Part shown: in pieces, positions 57,689 to 64,000 of the stretch
Numbering within the stretch: the stretch's first letter is position 1
Layout of the letters: every line of letters begins with the position of its first letter
Origin: Clostridia bacterium
Lineage (GTDB): Bacteria > Bacillota > Clostridia > Christensenellales > Aristaeellaceae
NCBI GenBank assembly: GCA_017938695.1
Contig: JAGBBA010000072.1
Coordinates: forward strand, 78,444-142,443
Direction: 5' to 3'
Length of the DNA stretch: 64,000 bases
The notes under the pieces: model-generated
The model's input: the letters and a program-made list of their open reading frames with translations, nothing else
Told to the model about the DNA's origin: nothing
Database searches by the model: none
Position numbers and translations under genes: made by a program

Positions 57689-57720
57689 AAAAAACCGCAA
57701 GCCAGCCAAGGCCTGCGGTT
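57689..57720 (-). terminator. Intrinsic terminator of the secreted SGNH hydrolase gene
   Basis: On the minus strand ACCGCAGGCC pairs with GGCTTGCGGT (one G-T) around a 6-nt loop and is followed by TTTTT. Confidence 0.88.
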
Positions 57721-57733
57721 CCATCTTTTATAT

Positions 57734-58912
57734 TCACTTAGCAGAAACCGTAACATCCAGCAGGTTGAAATTCTTGCGTTCATGCCCCTCGGACATGCGG
57801 ATTTCCACCGTGTGGGGCTCATTGGCACCCAGCACGATCAGCTCGGTGACCACATTGCCCCAGGCGTTGTCGGCATAGCCGTTGAGGGTCAGCTTCAGCA
57901 CGCCGTCCACCCATACCTCCGCCTTGCCGCACATGGTATTCTTCTCCTGCTTGAAGGCCAGGGTCATGTGGGTGCCGGTGAGCTCCAGGATCAAGGGCTC
58001 GGTGCCGCCCTTCACGGCCTGGTGCCGCCAACCCTGGGTGTAGGAGTAGCAGCTCACCGCGCCGTAGGGGAAGGAGCCCTCGCTGATGATGGCCGCATCC
58101 CCGGGGTGGATGTTCACCAGATTCTCCAGGGATTTGTCGTAGAAGGCAAACTTGGGCAGGGTGTAATCTTCCGCCGGGGTGGCAGCGGCCTGGTCGAAAT
58201 AGTGGCCGATGAGTTCCGCAATGAAGGCATGGCCCTCGGTGGTGGGGTGGGCGTAGTCGCCGGAGTAGTCGCTCCAGGCCATTTTGCCTTCCTTGATCTG
58301 GGGCTGCACGGCGTCGTGGACGGAAACCATGCCCAGCTTGTAGTGCTTGCCGATCTTCTTCATGTGATCCTGGGCGGAGTAGCCGCTGCTCATGGTGGTG
58401 AAGAGCAGGATCACGGCAGGCTGAGTCTCGCTGTTCAGCAGCTTGCGCACCAGGGATTCATACGCCATGCGGCCCAGGGGATCGGAACTGTCGTTGACGG
58501 CAAACTCCACAAACACGATATCCGGCTGATGGGCCAGCACGTCCTGCTGGCAGCGGGTGATGCCCAGCAGCGAGGGCGTGCCGGAAATGCCGGCGTTGTG
58601 GTATTGCAGCTTGCCGGGGTCGGCCATGAATTTCTCGGCAAACAGCTGGGCGGAAAGATAGGCGTAGCACTTGGTCGTCCGGGGCTGGGCAGCGGCACCC
58701 TCAGTAATGGAACCGCCCAGGTACACGATGGAAACCGCCTCGCCCTTTTGTGCCTTGTCGATGGCGCGGTGCAGCCGCTGGGTGTTGCCCACGGCGGTGA
58801 GGGAACGCTCCACCATCTCCTGGGTGAAGACGGATTCCTCCGCAGCGGCGGTGGAAAACAGTATCGCACCGGACAGGGCCAGGGTCAGCAGCCGGGAAAA
58901 GAACTTGTTCAT
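57734..58912 (-). CDS. Secreted SGNH/GDSL hydrolase
   Basis: 392 aa; the start follows AAAGGAGCATATGA. The N-terminus (about 1-24, ending TAAAE) is a signal peptide. SGNH blocks: YLGGSITEG (Ser), NAGISGTP (Gly), FAVNDSSD (Asn) and DYAHPTTEGH (Asp-x-x-His). The C-terminal 130 residues form a beta-sandwich-like domain. It is a likely acetyl- or carbohydrate esterase acting outside the cell, in contrast to the cytosolic CE12 proteins nearby. It is transcribed alone. Confidence 0.9.
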   Translation of the reverse strand: MNKFFSRLLTLALSGAILFSTAAAEESVFTQEMVERSLTAVGNTQRLHRAIDKAQKGEAVSIVYLGGSITEGAAAQPRTTKCYAYLSAQLFAEKFMADPGKLQYHNAGISGTPSLLGITRCQQDVLAHQPDIVFVEFAVNDSSDPLGRMAYESLVRKLLNSETQPAVILLFTTMSSGYSAQDHMKKIGKHYKLGMVSVHDAVQPQIKEGKMAWSDYSGDYAHPTTEGHAFIAELIGHYFDQAAATPAEDYTLPKFAFYDKSLENLVNIHPGDAAIISEGSFPYGAVSCYSYTQGWRHQAVKGGTEPLILELTGTHMTLAFKQEKNTMCGKAEVWVDGVLKLTLNGYADNAWGNVVTELIVLGANEPHTVEIRMSEGHERKNFNLLDVTVSAK

Positions 58913-59049
58913 TCATATGCTCCTTTGCAAAGGGATGGGAATATCATACCACCGCATGGGGTGGGGCGCAAGCAAAAATGCCAGCATGTGCAGGGTTTGG
59001 CAAAGCTGGAACGTATATAAAGTAAGGAATCATACAGGAGGCCAACGGG

Positions 59050-60159
59050 ATGAAGAAACTCGCTTTGTTATTGCTGGCACTGCTCTTGTGCTGCGGCGCG
59101 GCCCTGGCGGAAATGCCGGAGGAAGCCGGATATTATGCGGCGGAAAACTACCCTGGCTATGAACTGGAGGACTATCTGACCGTGGAGGGCACCTCCATGG
59201 GGGATCACGGGCTGATGCTGATCCGGCACGAGGGTCAGCGCAGGCTGCTGTGCTTCCGCCAGCTGAAGGGCCAGTGGGTCTGCTGGCTGGACAATGCCGA
59301 AGCTGTGCCCCAGGACGAAAACCCGGCGCGGCTGGGCAGCCATCCGGCAGGGTTGTCCCTCACCCGGCTGTGGGATCCCGATGAAAAGAACAACTACCTT
59401 TCCGACGGGCTGAACTTCTATGCGTATACCTCCGACGGGGAAATGAGCATCCAGGCGGTGGGCTACCACTGGCAGGGGGACGGCTTCCGGCTGCTGGGGT
59501 ATCAGCATGATGCCGGGGAGTATGTGGACGTGATGGACGACCAGTTGATCTTCTACGACATCGGCTCGGGCATGACGGGCCGGGCAAGGATCGGCGATCT
59601 GGATACCAGCCTGGGCGGCACGGCGTTTGACCAGCTGCCATCCTCGCCGGAGGATGTGCAGGGCCGGAATGAGCTGATCCCTTACAGCACGCTGGAAGTG
59701 ATGCATGACTATGACAACACCTTCGAGCCGGATCTGCGCTTCCCGGTGTACATGGGGCCGGGCAAGGGCTACGGCCGCAGCGGCAATGGCAAGGCGGTGG
59801 TGAGCACCAACGACTGGATCGAGGTGTACGGCTCCTGGGGTGACTGGCTGCTGATCCACTATTCCATTGACGGGGATAAGTGCCGCTTCGGGTGGATCAC
59901 CGCCGATGCGCTGCTGGAAGAGGTACCTGCCGCACCCCTTCGGGAGTTCATGTGGTTCCAGGTGGATGAGGATTGCACCCTGACGGATGATCCCATGGGC
60001 AGGCAAGGGGCACTGTGCCAGGTGCCTGCCGGGGCCGAGGTGGAACGCCTGGCCTATCTGGGGGACGACTGGTGCTATATCCGCTATGAAAGCAAAGGAC
60101 AAACCTGGTGGGGGTTCATCCCCAGCAGCTTGATCACCAAGCACCTGGGCAACGGGTAA
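59050..60159 (+). CDS. Secreted protein with C-terminal SH3-like domains
   Basis: 369 aa; the start follows ACAGGAGGCCAACGGG. MKKLALLLLALLLCCGAALA is a signal peptide. Residues about 25-215 are unassigned and beta-rich. Two bacterial SH3-like modules follow: about 230-295, with PGKGYGRSGNGKA and IEVYGSWGDWLLIHY, and about 300-365, with YLGDDWCYIRYESKG. Such modules bind cell-wall peptides or proteins. No catalytic motif is visible. It is a single gene ending at an intrinsic terminator. Confidence 0.83.
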   Translation: MKKLALLLLALLLCCGAALAEMPEEAGYYAAENYPGYELEDYLTVEGTSMGDHGLMLIRHEGQRRLLCFRQLKGQWVCWLDNAEAVPQDENPARLGSHPAGLSLTRLWDPDEKNNYLSDGLNFYAYTSDGEMSIQAVGYHWQGDGFRLLGYQHDAGEYVDVMDDQLIFYDIGSGMTGRARIGDLDTSLGGTAFDQLPSSPEDVQGRNELIPYSTLEVMHDYDNTFEPDLRFPVYMGPGKGYGRSGNGKAVVSTNDWIEVYGSWGDWLLIHYSIDGDKCRFGWITADALLEEVPAAPLREFMWFQVDEDCTLTDDPMGRQGALCQVPAGAEVERLAYLGDDWCYIRYESKGQTWWGFIPSSLITKHLGNG

Positions 60160-60185
60160 CACCCAATTTTAGTAAAATTTTCGTG

Positions 60186-60217
60186 GCACAAGGGCGGCGT
60201 ACGTCCTTGTGCTTTTT
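60186..60217 (+). terminator. Intrinsic terminator of the SH3-like gene
   Basis: GCACAAGG (60186-60193) pairs with CCTTGTGC (60205-60212), then TTTTT. Its right arm contains the -35 of the next promoter. Confidence 0.85.
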
Positions 60218-60235
60218 GCGTGACTGTGGTAGAAT
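60207..60235 (+). promoter_or_regulatory. Promoter of the GH9-like gene
   Basis: TTGTGC (60207-60212), a 17-bp spacer and TAGAAT (60230-60235). It overlaps the preceding terminator. Confidence 0.7.
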
Positions 60236-60288
60236 GCAAACCAATAACAGGGAACGATTCTGCACAACAAGCAATGTGAGGAAGCACC

Positions 60289-62781
60289 ATGTGCAAGACA
60301 GAGAATCATATGTATCAGCTGGATCCCCAAACGGGTTATTTCCGGTGCCACGGCGTGGACGTGATGGCCTTTGACGATATTTTTCCTGCCGGGCATCAGA
60401 GCGGTGTAAGCATGCTGATGCACGGCCACCGCGTGGCCACCAACGGCGATTTGCGCTTTGAGCAGACCCCCGGCCAGTGGCAGCCCCTGCCCAAGCAGCT
60501 GGAACGCCAGGTGGACGCGGAAAACAACGCCATCGTCACCAGCCTTCGTTATCCCGACATGGACGGGCACCTGCGGGGCTTTAACCCCATGATCTACCCG
60601 GACTACGCCTTTGAATACACCGTGACCGTGCAGGGCGAGGACGGGTGCGTTCGGGTGACGGTTGACCTGGACAGGCCCATTCCCCGGGAATATGTGGGGA
60701 AGATGTGCTTCAACCTGGAGCTGTTCCCCGGCGAACTGGTGGGCAAGCCCTGGATCATGGACGGGCAGCAGGGGATTTTCCCGGCGCAGCCCAACGGCCC
60801 CACCCTGACCCTGCCCAGCAACTATGCACACACCGCCACGCTGGCCCCGAAGGATGGCATCACCGCCGACAGAAAACGGCTTTCCGGAGACGGTCAGGGG
60901 TATAACCCCATCATTGCCGATGATATCATCGCCCTGCCCTATGCCGCGGGCCGCCGGTTCACCGTCCGCCCGGACGACGCGCTGCGCCGCTTCACCATCG
61001 AAAGCCTGCAGGGCGAACTGAAGCTCTACGACGGCCGCATGAACCACAACAACGGCTGGTTCGTCATCAGCAGCGAGGTGCCGGCAGGCCGGGACAAGGC
61101 TGCGGTGGAGTGGATCATCACCCCCAGCGTGGTGGAGGAGTGGCGTTATGCCCCCGTGGTGCAGACCTCCCAGGTGGGCTATATGCCCCATCAGCCCAAG
61201 GTGGCCCTGGTGGAGCTTGACCGCCGGGATGAGCCCTGCGGCCAGGTGGAACTGTACCGCATCGGCGAAAACGGCCCGGAGTTGCTCCGCTCCGGGGAAG
61301 GCAAGCAGTGGGGGCAGTTCCTGCGCTACAACTATCTGCAATTTGATTTCAGCGATGTGACCGAGCCCGGCCTGTACCAGGTGTGCTATGGAGCATCGAA
61401 GTCCTCGGTGTTCCGCATCGGCGAGGATGTGTACGACCGGGGCGTGTGGCAGCCGGTGCTGGAGTACTTCCTGCCGGTGCAGATGTGCCACATGCGCGTC
61501 AGCGAAAAGTACCGGGTGTGGCATGGATTGTGCCATAACGACGATGCCCGGATGGCCCCGGTGAACTGCAACCATTTCGACGGGTACATCCAGGGGCCGT
61601 CCACCCTGACCAAGTACCAGAGCGGCGAGCATGTTCCCGGCCTGAATGTGGGCGGCTGGCACGATGCAGGCGATTTTGACCTGCGGGTGGAATCCCAGAT
61701 CGGCGAGGCGTATATCCTTACCATGGCCTACGAGGCCTTCGGCGTTGACTATGACGCCACCACCATCGACCAGGAGAAGAAGATCACCGAGATCCACCAG
61801 CCTGACGGCAAGAACGACATTTTGCAGCAGATCGAGCACGGTGCGCTCACCGTGGTGGGTGGCTACCGGGCCCTGGGGCGGCTGTACCGGGGCATCATCT
61901 GCGGCGATCTGCGGCAGTATGTGCTGCTGGGCGATGCTTCCACTATGACCAACGGCATCAAGGGCGATGCGGATGACCGCTGGGTGTTCACCGAGGATAA
62001 TCCGCCCCGGGAGCTGACCAGCGCGGCGCAATTGGCGGCGGTATCCCGTGCATTGAAGGGCTTCAACGACGAGCTTTCCGCCCAGGCCCTGGAAGCAGCG
62101 CAGGAGCTGTACGCCGTTACCGACAGCACCCGGAACGACCATGCCCGGGCAGCCAAGGTGCATGCGGCGGCGGAGCTGCTGATCACCACCGGCGAGGAGC
62201 AGTACCGCCAGCACATCCTGGCGGAAACGCCGTTCATTCTCAAGGGCATCGGGCATATGGGCTGGATCATGGCCCGCGTCCTGCCCCATGTGCAGGATGA
62301 AGGCTTTACCGCCGCCATCCGCGAAGGCATGGTGCAGGTCAAGGCCGGCATGGAGAAAATGAGCCGGGAGACCCCCTACGGCATCCCGTACCGGCCCCAC
62401 ATCTGGGGCGCAGGCTGGCAGATCCAGCGCATGGGCTTTGAGTATTACTACCTACACAAGGCCTTCCCGGATCTGTTCGAGCCGGAGATGCTCTTCAGCG
62501 CACTGAACTTTGTGCTGGGGTGCCATCCCGGCAGCAACACGGCGTCCTTTGCCTCCGGCGTGGGCGCGGTGTCTGCCACCACGGCCTATGGTGCCAACCG
62601 GGCGGATCACTCCTACGTCCCCGGCGGTGTGATCTCCGGCACGGCGCTCATCCGCCCGGACTTCCCGGAGCTATTGGTATGGCCCTACCTGTGGCAGCAG
62701 ACCGAGTATGTAATGAACGGGGGTTCGTCTCACTACATGTTCCTGGTGCTGGCGGCCCGCCAGCTGCTGGGGCGCAAATAA
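60289..62781 (+). CDS. GH9-family (cellulase-like) enzyme without signal peptide
   Basis: 830 aa; GAGGAAGCACC precedes the start. An unassigned beta-rich region (1-290) is followed by a CelD_N-type Ig-like domain (about 295-385, VVQTSQVGYMPHQPKVALV) and the GH9 (alpha/alpha)6 barrel. The barrel has GGWHDAGDFD (about 455-464, catalytic Asp459/Asp462) and VLGCHPGSNTASF. Near the C-terminus the canonical N-E of the acid region reads EYVMNGGSSHYMF, so the usual general-acid Glu is absent or displaced. Without a signal peptide it likely acts on imported beta-glucan or related oligomers. Confidence 0.86.
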   Translation: MCKTENHMYQLDPQTGYFRCHGVDVMAFDDIFPAGHQSGVSMLMHGHRVATNGDLRFEQTPGQWQPLPKQLERQVDAENNAIVTSLRYPDMDGHLRGFNPMIYPDYAFEYTVTVQGEDGCVRVTVDLDRPIPREYVGKMCFNLELFPGELVGKPWIMDGQQGIFPAQPNGPTLTLPSNYAHTATLAPKDGITADRKRLSGDGQGYNPIIADDIIALPYAAGRRFTVRPDDALRRFTIESLQGELKLYDGRMNHNNGWFVISSEVPAGRDKAAVEWIITPSVVEEWRYAPVVQTSQVGYMPHQPKVALVELDRRDEPCGQVELYRIGENGPELLRSGEGKQWGQFLRYNYLQFDFSDVTEPGLYQVCYGASKSSVFRIGEDVYDRGVWQPVLEYFLPVQMCHMRVSEKYRVWHGLCHNDDARMAPVNCNHFDGYIQGPSTLTKYQSGEHVPGLNVGGWHDAGDFDLRVESQIGEAYILTMAYEAFGVDYDATTIDQEKKITEIHQPDGKNDILQQIEHGALTVVGGYRALGRLYRGIICGDLRQYVLLGDASTMTNGIKGDADDRWVFTEDNPPRELTSAAQLAAVSRALKGFNDELSAQALEAAQELYAVTDSTRNDHARAAKVHAAAELLITTGEEQYRQHILAETPFILKGIGHMGWIMARVLPHVQDEGFTAAIREGMVQVKAGMEKMSRETPYGIPYRPHIWGAGWQIQRMGFEYYYLHKAFPDLFEPEMLFSALNFVLGCHPGSNTASFASGVGAVSATTAYGANRADHSYVPGGVISGTALIRPDFPELLVWPYLWQQTEYVMNGGSSHYMFLVLAARQLLGRK

Positions 62782-62817
62782 AGTAACTGAATCATCCAAC
62801 TAAAGGAGGACGTTTTT

Positions 62818-63837
62818 ATGAAGGCATTGTTTATCGGCGGTACCGGCACCATCAGTATGGCTATCACCCGTCAGCTGGCGCAGAATCCCGACTGGGAGCT
62901 GTACCTGCTCAACCGCGGCACCCGTGCCACGGAACTGCCCGAAGGTGTGAAGACCATCACCGCGGACATCAACAACGAGGAACAGGCTGCCAAGGCCCTG
63001 GAGGGCATGAGCTTCGACTGCGTGTGCGATTTCATCGGCTTCGTGCCTGCCCAGCTGGAGCGGGACTTCCGCCTGTTCAAGGGCAAGACCAAGCAGTTTA
63101 TGTACATTTCCTCTGCCTCGGCATACCAGAAGCCCCTGGCGGATTACAAGATCACCGAGAGCACGCCCCTGCACAACCCCTACTGGGAGTACTCCCGCAA
63201 CAAGATCGCCTGCGAGGAATACCTGATGAAGCAGTACCGGGAGAACGGCTTCCCGGTGACCATCATCCGCCCCAGCCACACCTATGACGAGCGCAACGTG
63301 CCCGTGGGTGCCCATGGCGACAAGGGCTCCTGGCAGGTGCTCAAGCGCATGATGGAAGGCAAGCCCGTGCTGATCCAGGGCGACGGCACCACCCTGTGGA
63401 CCATCACCTTCAACACCGACTTTGCCAAGGCGTTCATCGGCCTGATGGGCAACGTGCATGCCATCGGCGAAGCGTACCACATCACCAGCGACGAATCCGT
63501 GACCTGGAACCAGATCTACGCCATCATCGCCGACGAGCTGGGCGTGGAGCTGAAGCCCTACTATGTGCCCTCTGATTTCCTGGATGCGGTGGGCAAGTAT
63601 GATTACCGCGGCGGCCTGATTGGCGACAAGTCCAATACGGTGGTGTTTGACAACAGCAAGGTGAAGCGCGCTGTGCCTGGCTTTACCTGCACCGTCCGGG
63701 CCGACCAGGGCCTGCGCAAAACGGTGCGCCACATGCTGGCCACCCCTGAGCTGCAGCAGGACGACCCCGAGTTTGACCAGTGGTGCGACAAGGTGATCGC
63801 CGCCATGGAAGCCGCGAAGGAAGCCATTCTGAAATAA
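62818..63837 (+). CDS. NAD-dependent epimerase/dehydratase family protein
   Basis: 339 aa; the start follows TAAAGGAGGACGTTTTT. FIGGTGTISMAI (about 5-16) is the nucleotide loop, followed by ISSASAY and YWEYSRNKIA with the catalytic Tyr-x3-Lys. The mid part GDGTTLWTITFNTDFAKA is seen in sugar-nucleotide epimerase-like proteins, some of which act as RNA-binding chloroplast homologues in plants. It lies 36 nt after the GH9-like gene with no terminator between, so it is likely co-transcribed and acts on the released sugar or its nucleotide form. Confidence 0.9.
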   Translation: MKALFIGGTGTISMAITRQLAQNPDWELYLLNRGTRATELPEGVKTITADINNEEQAAKALEGMSFDCVCDFIGFVPAQLERDFRLFKGKTKQFMYISSASAYQKPLADYKITESTPLHNPYWEYSRNKIACEEYLMKQYRENGFPVTIIRPSHTYDERNVPVGAHGDKGSWQVLKRMMEGKPVLIQGDGTTLWTITFNTDFAKAFIGLMGNVHAIGEAYHITSDESVTWNQIYAIIADELGVELKPYYVPSDFLDAVGKYDYRGGLIGDKSNTVVFDNSKVKRAVPGFTCTVRADQGLRKTVRHMLATPELQQDDPEFDQWCDKVIAAMEAAKEAILK

Positions 63838-64000
63838 GCAAAACGACTCCCCCGTCCAACGCGTTATTATGTAGAGGAAGGTTTACCCCTCCTCGTCATG
63901 AGTCGCGGGAAATACAAGAAATTCAAGCAGTTATGGCTTGAAGGGAAACCTTCAAGTACATAGCTGCTTTTTCTATTGCAGCAGAAAGCGAGGATACCCC
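63838..64000 (+). other. Unassigned 3' end of the window
   Basis: 163 bp with no clear gene. A 21-codon open frame (63898-63963, MSRGKYKKFKQLW...) begins at an ATG but lacks a good ribosome site. No terminator for the preceding gene is visible before the edge. Confidence 0.4.

Noticed and set aside
63898-63963. 21-codon basic peptide gene at the right edge
   Set aside because: No convincing ribosome site or promoter and no recognisable family; it may be chance.

Overview
The window comes from a GC-rich (about 60% by eye) member of the Clostridia (Bacillota), most likely a gut or rumen bacterium. Evidence for this is the strong AGGAGG ribosome sites, sigma-A promoters with 17-bp spacers, intrinsic terminators, Gx-transporter/NusG-II and DegV genes, ECF vitamin transporters, a feoA-feoB-FeoB-associated cysteine-rich protein locus, and many carbohydrate-active enzymes. 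The exact genus cannot be read from the sequence. No tRNA, rRNA, CRISPR array, insertion sequence or prophage was seen.

Layout. 1-5000: a pectin/uronide operon (5'-truncated Gfo/Idh/MocA oxidoreductase, a large unknown protein, a GH105 unsaturated rhamnogalacturonyl hydrolase). 5030-8529: a GH42 beta-galactosidase divergent from an ArsB/NhaD/SLC13-type ion transporter. 8663-14838: two DegV proteins, a C_GCAxxG_C_C redox-type protein, a ribbon-helix-helix regulator behind a 40-bp palindrome, then a nitrilase, a Nudix hydrolase, an M50-like protease and a metallophosphoesterase. 14839-15407: a gene-free block of structured repeats. 15408-20623 (minus strand): Gx transporter, NusG-II protein, S41 peptidase, flavin-reductase-like protein, an ECF S component behind an attenuator-like leader, and a flippase-like membrane protein. 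20735-28422 (minus strand): a GH2 beta-galactosidase and three secreted proteins (LRR, two NAGPA domains), separated by composite extragenic repeats. 28910-32145: radA, a PIN/TRAM membrane protein and a metallopeptidase. 32196-36517 (minus strand): HAD phosphatase, CtpE-like P-type ATPase, ROK kinase, DUF3842. 36633-40967: an acetyltransferase, an acyltransferase and the feo operon, which has DtxR-like boxes.

41123-47115 is the most interesting locus. A sigma-A promoter, a full cobalamin riboswitch and an intrinsic terminator precede six overlapping or tightly packed genes. They encode a small HNH-repeat-like protein, a secreted DUF4430 (transcobalamin-C-like) protein, a membrane-tethered protein with an alpha/alpha-barrel outside one helix and a DUF4430 domain outside the next, then EcfT, a fused double EcfA and an S component. 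Together they look like a bacterial counterpart of intrinsic factor/transcobalamin feeding an ECF-type B12 importer.

47119-63837 is a second glycan region. It holds an SDR and GH3, an NAD-dependent epimerase-like protein, a MATE exporter, a stand-alone CE12 rhamnogalacturonan acetylesterase next to a CE8-CE12 fusion, a sigma factor with a very long C-terminal extension, a secreted SGNH hydrolase, a secreted SH3-like protein, a GH9-like enzyme and another epimerase-like protein. Most of the glycan enzymes lack signal peptides, so they probably act on imported oligosaccharides.

Two further themes stand out. A structured repeat with compensating base changes is present once between genes and once inside the M50 protease gene. 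Composite palindromic repeats with the same module order abut the stop codons of two neighbouring secreted-protein genes.
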